A stretch of DNA of 64,000 nucleotides from Cephalotus follicularis (lineage: Eukaryota; Streptophyta; Magnoliopsida; Oxalidales; Cephalotaceae). The notes beneath the pieces are model-generated. The model saw only the letters and a program-made list of their open reading frames with translations. It was not told the DNA's origin and made no database searches. The stretch lies in assembly GCA_001972305.1 (NCBI GenBank), contig BDDD01000179.1, positions 299,397 to 363,396 on the forward strand, written 5' to 3'. This document shows, in pieces, positions 1 through 10,216 of the stretch (positions are counted from its first letter, which is position 1; each line of letters starts with the position of its first letter). The translations under genes and the position numbers were made by a program.

Positions 1-1131
1 GACTTGTCAGACAGTTAAAGCTGAACATCAGAGACCGGCAGGGTTACTACAGCCCTTACCGATTCCAGAGTGGAAGTGGGAACATGTTACGATGGACTTT
101 GTTTCTGGTTTTCCTCTGACTCGGAACCGTCATAATGCCGTATGGGTCATCGTGGGTAGACTCACCAAATCAGCACACTTTCTGCCTACACACGTTACTG
201 ATTCTGCAAACAAGTTAGCTCGTTTGTATGTGAAGGAGATAGTGAGATTACACGGTGTTCCAGTCAGTATCGTATGCGACAGAGATGCCATCTTCACTTC
301 CAACTTCTGGAAGAGATTTTAGACAGCTTTCGGGACGAGATTGAACCTGAGCACTACCTTCTATCTGCAGACAGATGGGCAATCTGAGCGTACCATCCAG
401 ACTTTGGAGGATATGCTACGGGCTTGCATTATCGATTTTGCTGGTACTTGGGAGGATCATATCCCTTTGATAGAGTTCTCTTAAAATAACAGCTATCATT
501 GCAGTATCGTCATGGAACCTTTTGAGGCACTATATGGGAGGAAGTGCCGATTTCCTATCTGTTGGGATGAGGTCGGTGAGCGACCTTTACTCGGGACTGA
601 GTTAGTGGAGGAAACTTCAAAAAAGATCAGGATGATAAAAAAGAAGTTGCTTGCTGCACAGAGTCGGTAGAAGAGCTACACTGACAGCGTGAAGAGGAGG
701 CCTCTGACCTTCAGTGTTGGTGATCATGTGTTTTTGAAAGTATCTCCGTGGAAGCGGGTACAAAGATTCGGGAAGAAGGGAAAATTAGCGCCACGCTGCA
801 TCGGACAATCGAGATTTTGGAGAGAGTTGGGGAGGTAGCCTACCAGCTTGCCTTACCTCCTACACTGTCAAACGTGCACGACGTCTTCCATGTATCTATG
901 CTGAGGAGATATATCCCGGACCCGTCACATGTCCTGGATTATGATACTGTTCTGGTACAAGATGATCTGTTTTATGAGGAGTTGCCTGTACGGATCCTAG
1001 ATCGGAAGAAGCAGACTTTGAGGAACCGAGCCATCTCCATGGTCAAGGTTCAATGGAAGTTCCACAGACCAGATGAGGCAACTTGGGAACGTGAGGATGA
1101 TATCCGAGAGCGTTTCCCGCACTTGTTCTAG
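1..1131 (+). pseudogene. TE1 integrase and chromodomain remnant
   Basis: Decayed 3' end of a gypsy pol. The integrase catalytic core is recognisable from about 90 (MDFVSG, then DRLTK-like and CDRD motifs), followed by the integrase C-terminal region near 700-900 and a chromodomain-like tail at about 960-1131 (RILDRK, VKVQW, EATWE, ERFPHLF). In chromoviruses this tail is thought to steer integration to heterochromatin. It joins directly to the polypurine tract and LTR of TE1. It is broken in several places and cannot act as a gene. Confidence 0.9.
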
Positions 1132-1160
1132 TCTTGTTTTAATTTCGAGGACGAAATTTC

Positions 1161-1176
1161 TTGAAGGGGGGGTGGA
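1161..1176 (+). other. TE1 polypurine tract
   Basis: A purine run (TTGAAGGGGGGGTGGA) immediately before the 3' LTR, the expected primer site for plus-strand DNA synthesis. The preceding phrase GAGGACGAAATTTC recurs before the LTR of TE5. Confidence 0.85.
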
Positions 1177-2263
1177 TGTAACGCCCGAGATTTGCCTATG
1201 TTGTAATTTCACAATGTAATGTGTTTTTATTGTGGAATTAATAAAAGAATGGATTTCCAAGGCTTTGATGATGTTTTCCAAACTCTAATAATGTTGAATT
1301 TTGGAATAAAATGTTAAAGGAATGTTTAAAGGGTAAAACGGCACTGTTTTTGGAGAAATGCGTCGACGCCTTTAGAATCACATCGACATCCTTGAGGCGA
1401 AGGAGCGCACGTAACTACATGCACATGCACATCGATGCAGGCGAGGACATCGACACCCTCGTGTAAAAAGGGAAAAGACGTCGACGTCTTTGAGGAAGAC
1501 GCCGATGCGTTAACATCGAATGTCAGGCACGTTACTCTGCTGACAAATAACGTGCAAAGGGGAACTTTTTAGGGCCTTTTGCAGGCGCCTTGGGACGTGG
1601 ACGATACATGTTGAGCATGCTAGCTTGATACAATGCATGCAGGTGCTAGAATGGAAGGAAGGGCATGACACTTAGGTGTGCATGCAAGTTGTGGTGCCAC
1701 CTTCAACGTCTGCTCCTGCAAAAGAAAGGAGGCAGAGTTGGGAAAGAGGGAGAATGGGAAATGGAGCCTGTGAGATGCATGCAACGGGCCAGAGAGGGAA
1801 GAGAGATGTGGGACATGCATAAAACACCTCCTCTCATCATCCCTGGTTCAGTTAAAACACCAGTGTAAGAAACAGAGAGTGGAAGAGAGCCATTATTGGA
1901 CTTGGTTGGAGCTTGGACCTTGGAACTGGTGGCTTGCAGCAACGGGAGGGACCTAGAGGCTGCTGTGACCAGTTTGGAACGCAAAGAGGTGGACTTTCCA
2001 GTTCCTAACGTGGAACGAAAGGTAGGGAAAGCTATAACTGTAACCTTGAGATTAATATTAATGCATGGTCTATGGTGTTGGTGTATGAAATTCATGATTA
2101 CTGAGTTGATTTTTTTCACTGGATTGATGCCATAATACGCTAGATATGTGATGTGTATCTGCATGTGGGTTTACTGCCTTATCACATGTTAATTTGCATG
2201 TGTATGGTTTGTTATGGCTACTATCTATTGTGTCGTGAGGAAGAAGACGACTGTTACGCGAAA

Positions 2264-2590
2264 CACGTCGACGCCTTTCTATAACATCGACGTCTTTTGA
2301 TCATTTGCTTGGTTACTGATGTGAAACGGATCGACGTCTTTGGAAAAACATCGACGCCTTAGGATATCTGCCTCGGTTTTGACGTGTTACACGTCGACGC
2401 CTAAGGTCGCCACCTTAACGCGTCGACGCTGTAAGCAATACGCTGACGTTTTAAGGTTCCAGACCTTGAGCGTCGATGCGTATGATGGACATCACATCTT
2501 TAGACAGTAGAACGCGCTGACACTAAGGACTTGGACATCAACGTTAATGGACAAAGACATCGACGCCTTTTGATAGACATCGACGTCTTT
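2264..2590 (+). promoter_or_regulatory. TE1 LTR internal TCGACG motif array
   Basis: At least ten copies of a core close to (A/C)(G/A)TCGACG(C/T)CTTT. Cores begin near 2268, 2287, 2331, 2351, 2394, 2423, 2443, 2473, 2560 and 2580. Neighbours are often 19-20 bp apart, with larger gaps between pairs. A smaller group lies at 1361-1510 (cores near 1363, 1383, 1432, 1450, 1481). Function is inferred only; the motif placement is seen directly. Confidence 0.6.
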
Positions 2591-3094
2591 TGGGTACTGT
2601 TTGGAGGTTTCTTCATCTAACGATACGAAACGATCTCGATTCCTGTTAGGGTGCATTTGAGCATTTGTATGCATTACACATACACTATTTACTGCCTGTT
2701 TGTGTACTGTTTGTAAATTGTTTATGATTTCTAAAGATATGATATTTAGAAATGCATATGTGAGCTCGGGACATGCTATTTTGAGTATGAAAATATGTAT
2801 TGGTTAATGATGTATTTTCAAGCGAACTGGTAAACGATTTACACTACGGATTTCTCTAAGGTAATTCAACTACTGAAAAATATATTTTCAAATATTACCA
2901 CTTTTAAAATATTTGAAAAGAGAACTGCCTATTGTCGATCTAAACGATCACCATTGTACTGTTACTGCACTGTTTACTGCCTGGATTCATTGTTTGCTCT
3001 GTGTTGCTCTGTGAATTGTACTGTGTTTGTGCTTAAGCCACTAGTTGCATGGCGGAGCCTTCCAGCGCTGGCTAGTGGTAGGGTTGACCTAGGG

Positions 3095-3107
3095 GCCAGG
3101 AGTTGGC
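3095..3107 (+). promoter_or_regulatory. GCCA-GGAGT-TGGC mini-hairpin in TE1 LTR
   Basis: A four-base stem closes a GGAGT loop. A second version with one mismatched pair lies at 3184-3196. The same loop with different stems occurs in the LTRs of TE3, TE5, TE6 and TE7. Confidence 0.5.
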
Positions 3108-3487
3108 TGGGCAACTCACTGTACTGTACTGTTGCCTCGCTTGGTTGCCTGGAGAAGGGACCGAAGTGGGAGTGTAGCGTGGGGCCAGGAGTTAGCGGTG
3201 TTACATATACTGCCTGACTGTTATGGTCCTTTGTGGACATACTGTATTGCCTGTTGGTCCTTTTCAGACATTACTGTGATTGTGGATGTGATCCTGGCCG
3301 GATTACTACTGTACTGTTCTTGCATACATATATTTCTTATATATGTACCCACTGTTATCTTACTGTACTGCAAAAATATATATATATTTCTCATATATAT
3401 ATATAAACTGGTATTTCCTACACTGCATCATTTATGCATACATTATATGACATGCATTTAATGTTGATCCCGAGCTACCTTTATGAC

Positions 3488-3512
3488 TTAGCCGAGTGAG
3501 GACAAAGGCTAA
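3488..3512 (+). promoter_or_regulatory. TTAGCC/GGCTAA hairpin of TE1 LTR
   Basis: Perfect six-base inverted repeat with a 13-base loop, about 410 bp before the LTR end. It is followed by CCCCTAC and an acceptor-like TTTACAGATTGA. The same arrangement recurs in all complete gypsy LTRs of the window. Confidence 0.65.
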
Positions 3513-3922
3513 CCCCTACTTTACAGATTGATGCAGTGGACCGGTTGGACTGGCATGGGCGAAGGACAAGATGTTATGATGTTCTGTTCTTGGTTTTACT
3601 TATTCTCCTATTTTGTAATAAACGGGGTTTTGTTTGAGAACTGCTGATGTATCGTTCTTATGTTTTGTTAACGATGGGATTTAATCTTGTACTGTAATCA
3701 CGCTCCGTTTTTGTGGGCTTGTAACATGATGGACTTGTTTTGGGTAGCGTGCAGTATGGGATGTACGTTACATGTGTTTCAGCTTATGAATCTTATGCTT
3801 CCGCAACTGATATCTCGTTTATAAGTTTAACTTGTTTCTTTATGGTTTTTGCATAAGCTAGATTTATATGTTAATTGCCTTTATCACCTTTATGTGTGTC
3901 TACCGAAAAACGGGGTGTGACA

Positions 3923-4790
3923 CACACGTAGGCGTATCCAAGTGCTAAAACATAGCCACCTTTTGCGGTGATTAACAGTGACGTTGACATAGCATCCCAC
4001 AGGTTACTAGCCTCAGCTTGGGCATGAAAAACTAATAACCCAGGTACACCACTCAACAAAAATTGTGGAAGGCCATGGGGAACCACTCCATGGGTTCCGA
4101 CGTTCAAACTTATTATTGAGTTGAGGGAATTTGTGGTCTCACATTTTTAATTTATCAAGCCTTTAATTAATTCATTGGTTTCATTACCCAATTCCAATTA
4201 ATTATGGCTTTGTATGCATGACGTGTATTAGGGCTATCCATCTTATGCACCTTGGATTTATTTCTAAAATAAATCAATGGAATAGCAAGGACCTCACTAT
4301 AAGTAATGACTTGAGCCCAAAGTCACTACTTGGTCTTCCTAGGTGCTATGATTAAATCTATCTATTACATTTAGCACCATGCATACATGGCCTTCAATGG
4401 TCTTGTACTTCTCTTCTCCTCTTCTCCATCACTCCTTACACGGTATTCTTTTACAAATGAAATTTACAATCCAAATAAAATTGCATACAAATCTTTAAAG
4501 AAGATAATACATATCAAAGGTGAGAAGAGATCATATTCTAAAAAGGATACAAAAGAGAAAATTTAATGGTGCTCGCAGGCACATTATTACAGACCATTAA
4601 TAAATAATAGATAAAATCATCCACAAAAGAAAACCAAATACTAGGTCTTGTCCTTATAGGCCATCCATTGTGCATAAGAGTATTAAAGTATGTATATAAT
4701 ATTACTTTAAAACAGTACACATAAACCTCTCACAATAACCAATTATAGAATTTAATATAAGAGGTAGTTTATGGGTTTAACTCCCACTTA
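3923..4790. other. Unassigned stretch between TE1 and TE2
   Basis: AT-rich sequence without a recognised gene, RNA or element end. The only coding-like patch is at 3928-4107 on the minus strand. The rest (4110-4790) shows no motif I can name. Confidence 0.5.
3928..4107 (-). other. Possible exon fragment of unknown origin
   Basis: An open minus-strand stretch of about 60 codons with ordinary protein-like composition (GLPQFLLSGVPGLLVFHAQ, then LWDAMSTSLLITAKGG). I do not recognise the family. It abuts the TE1 LTR, so TE1 may have landed in or beside an old coding sequence. No splice sites or neighbouring exons were found. It could equally be chance or an unrecognised transposon protein. Confidence 0.25.
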
Positions 4791-5646
4791 ATCAAGCAAT
4801 GATCAATTTCCTCTAAGTGCCTTAGCCCAAAAACTCCAAAGCGTAATTTCTCGTCTAAGCGTTGATAATTTGTCTAAAGCGTTGCCAGTTACACTATAAG
4901 CGTCGACAGTTTATTTCAAGCCGTCAGCGCTTTTGGGCAGCCGTTTGCGCTTTTGGCTAATTGTCGATGCTTTTGGCGCTTGTTTAGCTTAAAAATGTGC
5001 ATTTTTTAGGATTTATTAGTGATGTTTTTATGCTTAGAATAGACTACTTTGGTTTTTCTTATTTGATTTTCAGGTGCAAAGCCAAAAAGATCAAAATTCA
5101 TTAATATTAGTCAAATTGGCGTGAATTGAAGATAAAAAGATCAAAGATTGAAGAATTGTCAATTTTCTGTAGAAAACAGGGAAAAGCGTCGACGCTTTCA
5201 AAGAAACAGTCGGCGCTTACATACAAAATGCCAGCGGTTAGGAGCAAAATTGCAGCGCTTTGCTACAGAGGAGATAATAATTATTTGACACACTCAAACC
5301 GTCGACTCTTTGCTTGTAAGCATCGATGCCCAACTCTAAATTACAAAGCACTGACGCCTTACAATTTACCGTTGACGCTTAGACGCGTAGAGCAATCCCC
5401 ACAACTCTCTATACTAAACCGTCGACGCCTTGCTCATTACTGTTGACGCTTAACAACTAAAGCGCGGAACAAGTTCACTTCCAACATATTAAAGTGTCAA
5501 CACCAAATGGCAAACAGTTTATGCTTTCAACATAAGCGTCGAAGTTTACGACGAGTCAGGAAGCAACAAAAAAATGGAAAGTTTTGGATTTTTATTCATA
5601 TTGTAATTAGGCTAACCTTATTTTCATTTTTAATAAGTTTTGTAAG

Positions 5647-5654
5647 TATAAAAA
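5647..5654 (+). promoter_or_regulatory. TATA box of TE2
   Basis: TATAAAAA followed by a purine-rich then pyrimidine-rich leader, consistent with an LTR promoter. Confidence 0.45.
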
Positions 5655-5953
5655 GGAAGTAAGGTTGGCTATGAAGAGTGTGAAAAGCTTTGCCTGCCGC
5701 CTCTTTCTTTCTCCTTTGTCTAGTTTTTATTTACAATGTTTTGTAGCTAAACTCTCAAGATTTTTAGGGTTAGAACAAATCTATTAAATGTATTGATTCA
5801 ACTCCATTAATAAAGTCCTTGAATTTTTGATTTTTTCTTCAATTCTCCGACATCTCTCACACTTTGTATGTCTGATTAAAATCCACATACACTTTGTTTG
5901 TGAAGAAGAAAGTTGCTGAATGAATGGTGTTTATACGAATTCAATGGAGTCTA

Positions 5954-6106
5954 CTCATACGGTTTGTCACACCGAACACACTCCGTATATACCTAGCATG
6001 ACTACTCATACAATTTGTCATCGCTGCCACACTCCGTATAGACCTAGCATGACTACTCATATGATTTGTCATCACAGTCCCACTCCGTATCGACCTAGCT
6101 ACCGTT
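5954..6106 (+). repeat. Three tandem 51-bp units in TE2
   Basis: Units begin at 5954, 6005 and 6056 and share CTCATA..TTTGTCA..CACTCCGTAT..ACCTAGC. The period of 51 is a multiple of three, so the units form a 17-residue repeat in one open frame (5920-6138). That frame is short and has no known relative, so coding is doubtful. Confidence 0.8.
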
Positions 6107-6659
6107 GGTTACAAAGGTTTGAGCAATCAAGTAAGTGAGTTTTCAATATAATCTATGGTGAGTTTCTATATCCTAAAACCGACTTTATCTTGCATATTTT
6201 ATTCAGCTTTATTTCCTGCTTTGATACTTAATAATTTGCAAGATTTAAATTCTGTTGATTTTCAATTAAGTAGCATAACCGTCGACGCCCAGTGACAAAG
6301 CGTCGACGCTTTAGACAGTTTTCCTTAACAGTTAGTTATTTTGCATGTATAGGAGTAGTTTTTGCTAATAACCCTCAATTTTGCATACTTTGTCTAGGTT
6401 GAATAGATTATAACTAATTTAGCTTATTTCCTAGAGTTCGACCTGTTACTGCACAACCATGCACTTGCGGTATAAATTTTAAACATTCAAAAAATCGTGA
6501 ACAACGCATAAGCGTCAACAGTTATTTAAAAATTGTTAGCGCTCAATGTTCTCGTCAGCGCTTAAGCTTAGCGCTTAGTCCAACCGTTGACGCTTTCAAC
6601 AATACCGTCGACGGTTAAGCTGCTGTAGATTGACACCACGCCAAAAATTGCAGTATTTC

Positions 6660-6869
6660 TGTCACACCCCGTTTCATTATTAACACATGGTTAACCAATT
6701 GATCAAGTATTTACCAATAATTGAAAATTTTTAAACTTTGCGGAAGCACTAAATAATACTGGATTATCCAAATAGTATACATGCAGCCCACACTACATGC
6801 TTAAAATTATACAATTCAAGGTTATATATTACATATTGATAATGTAAATATAACATCACAAGGTACAAC
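6660..6869 (-). repeat. TE3 3' LTR, piece 1
   Basis: Matches 28141-28350 of the 5' LTR closely (starts TGTCACACCC on the plus strand). The match stops where TE4 begins and resumes at 9630. Confidence 0.95.
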
Positions 6870-8028
6870 TGTAATACCCTGCTTGCCTGTACGTATTTTC
6901 CTTACGGGTTTTATTTGTTTTCGTTTAAGTAATTGTATGTTTTTCGTTGGGTTTATGTTTTGGGCTGACTGATACCAGACTTAAGTTTGGGTATGTTGGT
7001 ATGGGTATTCTGTTTGGTGTATTTAGTCATGTTATCATTATTATTACAAAACCATTTTACCAAATACATAATTATTATCTTATATTTATATATAATTTTA
7101 TTAAATTGTATTTTTATAAATTGTTTTAAAACAAAATCCTTTATTTTTATTTCTTTCCTTTTATTTTACTCTCAAACTCTCCCTCCCTCTCACGACATCT
7201 CTCTCCCTCTCAAACTCTCTCTCCCGAATCTCTATCTTCTTTCCTTCTTTCTCCCTAAAAATCAGTCTCTATTCCTTATCCAACAGATTAGTTTTTCCTT
7301 GTTGGATATCCTTTCCCGTTTTGGTCTCTTATTGCTATATATGTATGCAAAGACATTGTTTCTGCCATCTATCTCTCTTTTCCTTGTGGTTGCTGTCGAG
7401 CCTGTCATTGTGAGTGTGTTGCGTTTCTGTGTCTCTGGTTTCAACAATAAGGTTTGTCTCTCCATGGATTAATTGTAGGAATCATGCTTACATTGTCTTG
7501 TATGGTGGGCGGGCTTTGAAATTTTGATGTCTTCCTCTCGTTTTCTTTTTGATAAGCTACTGTGTTCTCCGAATTGGTGTTTCTGCAATCGTTTGTGACA
7601 TCTAACAGGTTGGTTTCCTACGTTGTTATGTCATGGTGATTTGGTCTTGGATTGTTGCCATCAAATTTTCGTATATTGGTTGCTAGAGGAGTAGTTTTGA
7701 TTTCTACCTCCTGCTTTCTGTCAAAAAAAATTCCTGAGGTTGTAACGATCTGTAGTCACATAGGACATGTTATGTAATCTGGTTTTGATGCATGTGATCA
7801 TCATAAATTGACAGAAATGAAAGTATGCAATTGTATGTTATGGTTTAAAGTCCCTGTCACCTTAAATAATTTTCTGTCAACATGTCTTTGTCGAATTCTG
7901 TGTTGTAACAATGTTTTACATGCCATACGAAGTTGTTTTGCATGTTAGTAATCTTCTGGTGTCGAAAAATCCAAGTATTGGCCGCTAAAATTGCACAAAA
8001 TTGCACTGAACTGCTGTTCGGTCACCAG

Positions 8029-8238
8029 AATAGTCGATTGCCCCTATGAACAAGTCGACTGTCTAGTTTGAGTAGTCGACTGCATTGTGCAAACATTCGA
8101 CTGTCTTGTGTTGAGTAGTCGACTGGACCCCTGATTCAGTCGACTGCCTGCTGTTTGGGTTGAGTAGTCGACTGACCTTGTTATGTAGTCGACTGCCACC
8201 CCTTGTTAGTCGACTGGATTTTTGAAACAGTCGGCTGG
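8029..8238 (+). promoter_or_regulatory. Ten-site 21-bp phased AGTCGACTG array in TE4
   Basis: Core TCGACT or a near variant begins at 8034, 8055, 8076, 8097, 8119, 8140, 8168, 8189, 8210 and 8231. Steps are 21, 21, 21, 22, 21, 28, 21, 21 and 21. Most sites read AGTCGACTG, which contains the palindrome GTCGAC; the last is GTCGGC. The 15 bases between cores are not conserved, which argues against a young simple tandem repeat. Twenty-one bases is two DNA turns, so the cores lie on one face of the helix. The binding partner is unknown. Confidence 0.8.
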
Positions 8239-8892
8239 AATGTCCTGTAGCTTTATGTTTTCATCCGTTTATTCTTTCGATGATCCGGGTCTATTTCTAA
8301 ACATCGTTATGATTCTGTTTAATGCTCAAAATGAATTTTAGACCCTTATTTGAACATTGTTATGTTGTTTAGATTATTGTGCTACGTGAAGCAAAATAAA
8401 TATACCTGATATTCGTAAGTTAATCTGTGGTCGCATAAGGTACGGATTCTTCGTTCCTTGATACACTCTTACTGATTTGATTCTGTTTTGAAAATAAATA
8501 TAGATTCTTGTTTTGGGTTATTATTCGGTTTTGTGAATATGCTTCCTTTTGGTTTATGAATTCCGTATATTTGGATTTTGAAAATAAGTCACTTGATATT
8601 TTATGAGGAAAATATTCTGACTTTATGAAATCAGTTATGATGTGTTTACGAAATGTTATGCAATCATCTCTTTATTGTGAAATTAAATGAGTTGATTTTT
8701 CTGATTGTGAAAGTATGTGAACCTATATCGTTTGAGAACGATTTATGATAATGTTTGGGAAAATTTTTCTATGTGTTTTAAATGATTTGATGAAATCATA
8801 GTTTTTGAAATAGTGAAATACTGAGCTTTTTATAACCACCTATGGGGATACCATAGGCATGCTGTGAGCCTGGCACGAGGGCATGACACTTT

Positions 8893-8917
8893 CCGTAACG
8901 GTGTGATTTGTTTACGG
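8893..8917 (+). promoter_or_regulatory. CCGTAA/TTACGG inverted repeat in TE4
   Basis: Six-base perfect arms separated by 13 bases, about 390 bp upstream of the CTGAG/CTCAG hairpin. Its counterpart in TE14 lies near 52078-52102. Other families have CCGT...ACGG pairs with different middles. Confidence 0.45.
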
Positions 8918-9288
8918 CGTCTCTCTGGGATATCCTTTGATAGGATTTGGGATAGAGGCGTATGGATCGATCCTAGTTATATGTTATTGGGATATGGGAA
9001 TTGTATGTGCGGTGCCGTATACTGCAATTCCATTTGGCAATGTGGGTGTCGCGAACCCCTTGCTACTATATGATATGTTATGGGTTTGGTGCTCAGTTAT
9101 GGATCCTATGTTTATGAAAGGTACACTTTATGGTTTTCAAAGTTATGAACTTGGTTTATATGTTTTATCGTGGGCATTTATAAAACATGTTTAAACTATT
9201 TTATTGTTTAAGATTTCAGTTTTAATATACTTTTTGGAAATCTTCTTGCTTTAAAATATCGTTTACTGTTTTATATTCTATATCCATA

Positions 9289-9303
9289 CTGAGGTTTGCT
9301 CAG
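9289..9303 (+). promoter_or_regulatory. CTGAG/CTCAG hairpin of TE4
   Basis: Perfect five-base stem with a GTTTG loop, 326 bp before the LTR end. It occupies the place of the TTAGCC/GGCTAA hairpin in other LTRs. Confidence 0.6.
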
Positions 9304-9726
9304 CCGCGTTTTTGTTTCCATGCGGCAGGTTATCAGGAGCAAAGGGGCAATGTGTGATGAGAGTGACTCCCATATGTCTGAGGAACATCTAGGAGCTGAT
9401 TCCTCTGTGTTTATGTGGTCGTAGTGGGACCCGTTTATTATACAATATGTTAATTTGATTTATGACCTATGGATTATGCATAAGTTTCAGTTTATGATCA
9501 GATTTTATATGTTTTGGATATGCTTTAAACCATCACGTTTTTAATAAAATGAACGTTTTAATATGATATGTTATGTTTAGTTTCCGTTATATGCACCCGT
9601 GGTGACTCCCACAGCTCGGGGGTGTTACAACAACTTATTACAATTACAACATTAATTAAAACCTTCAAGGAAAGCTTCAACAGCACTTGTCCCGATCCCT
9701 TGCTAGTCAATATGAAATTTTAGGTA

Positions 9727-9750
9727 TTAGCCTTTTGTCTACTCGCCTAA
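9727..9750 (-). promoter_or_regulatory. TTAGCC/GCCTAA hairpin of TE3 3' LTR
   Basis: The counterpart of 28445-28468 with one pair mismatched. Confidence 0.55.
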
Positions 9751-9810
9751 GTAGGAAGTATGCATGAAAATGAATATATAGATGTAATCATGCATGACAG
9801 TTTACTATCC

Positions 9811-9839
9811 AGTAATATATATATATATATATATATATA
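9811..9839. repeat. AT microsatellite
   Basis: A run of alternating TA in the TE3 LTR. The 5' LTR copy has a shorter run near 28531-28549. Confidence 0.9.
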
Positions 9840-9951
9840 AATCAATATATATAAGAAACCATGCCAAGTGGCTACAAACAGTCAGATATCAGGAATACCA
9901 CAAAGGGTACAAACAATACAGCTGTTCGAAGACCAGTGGGTGTCACACGTC

Positions 9952-9964
9952 GCTATCTCCTAGC
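9952..9964 (-). promoter_or_regulatory. GCTA mini-hairpin of TE3 3' LTR
   Basis: On the minus strand reads GCTA, loop GGAGA, TAGC. The 5' LTR copy at 28662-28674 has loop GGAGG. The stem differs from the GCCA/TGGC of TE1, TE5 and TE6 but still pairs. Confidence 0.5.
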
Positions 9965-10216
9965 CCCAACGATGCACCACCTAACTACCACCATACACTT
10001 CGATGATGATGGAAAAGGTAAATAGTATTACCGGCGCTTAGCGGGCAACTAACACTCACGATCTACATTGCAGATAAGTTTGGTGAATAAGCTCTAGCCA
10101 ACTCCTGTCAGCTAGGCCCACCTCTGTAGTTCGTGATACACTCCGATCACAAGACCATCAGACTATAAATCACAAACATTACAGTTCAGTTATTACATAT
10201 AAAATGTAATATAACA

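Larger units (their letters stand above)
1..3922 (+). mobile_element. TE1: 3' part of a Ty3/gypsy Tekay/Del-like chromovirus
   Basis: The integrase end, chromodomain-like tail, polypurine tract and complete 3' LTR of a plus-strand gypsy element; the rest lies left of the window. The order integrase, chromodomain, then LTR and the long LTR beginning TGTAACGCCC and ending GGGGTGTGACA are typical of Tekay/Del chromoviruses (family knowledge). The five bases after the LTR, CACAC at 3923-3927, would be the right target duplication; the partner is outside the window. The coding part is broken several times. TE5 has a closely related LTR. Confidence 0.9.
1177..3922 (+). repeat. TE1 3' LTR (about 2.75 kb)
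   Basis: Starts TGTAACGCCC and ends CGGGGTGTGACA. It carries two groups of TCGACG motifs (1361-1510 and 2264-2590), two GCCA-loop hairpins (3095-3107 and 3184-3196), the TTAGCC/GGCTAA hairpin (3488-3512) and an AATAAA-like signal near 3618. The length and order of these parts match the TE5 LTR, so the two are one family. Confidence 0.9.
4790..6654 (+). mobile_element. TE2: LTR-like fragment, possibly of a Tat-type gypsy element
   Basis: No clean ends are seen. Support is indirect: a TATA box at 5647-5654, a leader-like stretch with TAGCTAAACTCTCAAG near 5745, and a phrase with GTTCGACC and CACTTGCGG near 6436-6472 of a kind I associate with the LTR end and leader of plant Tat/Athila elements. 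Scattered TCGACG motifs run from 4840 to 6615. TE3 inserted at its right edge. The family call is tentative. Confidence 0.4.
6870..9629 (+). mobile_element. TE4: solo LTR (2.76 kb), TE14 family
   Basis: Starts TGTAATACCC, ends GGGGGTGTTACA and is flanked by perfect duplications ACAAC at 6865-6869 and 9630-9634. No internal region is present, so it is a solo LTR left by LTR-LTR recombination (known behaviour). Its ends and internal modules match the TE14 LTRs. It contains the most regular motif array (8029-8238) and the CTGAG/CTCAG hairpin (9289-9303). Confidence 0.95.
9630..10216 (-). repeat. TE3 3' LTR, piece 2
   Basis: Continues the match to the TE3 5' LTR (about 28346-28926). It ends with TAACA, the target duplication of TE5. 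It carries the hairpin at 9727-9750 and the GCTA mini-hairpin at 9952-9964. Confidence 0.95.

Noticed and set aside
5920-6138. A small protein gene
   Set aside because: The frame is explained by a 51-bp tandem repeat; there is no upstream context or known relative. Kept as a low-interest finding only.
8029-8238. CRISPR-like regular repeats
   Set aside because: The conserved part is only 6-9 bases, spacers are 15 bases, there are no cas genes and the DNA is plant nuclear.
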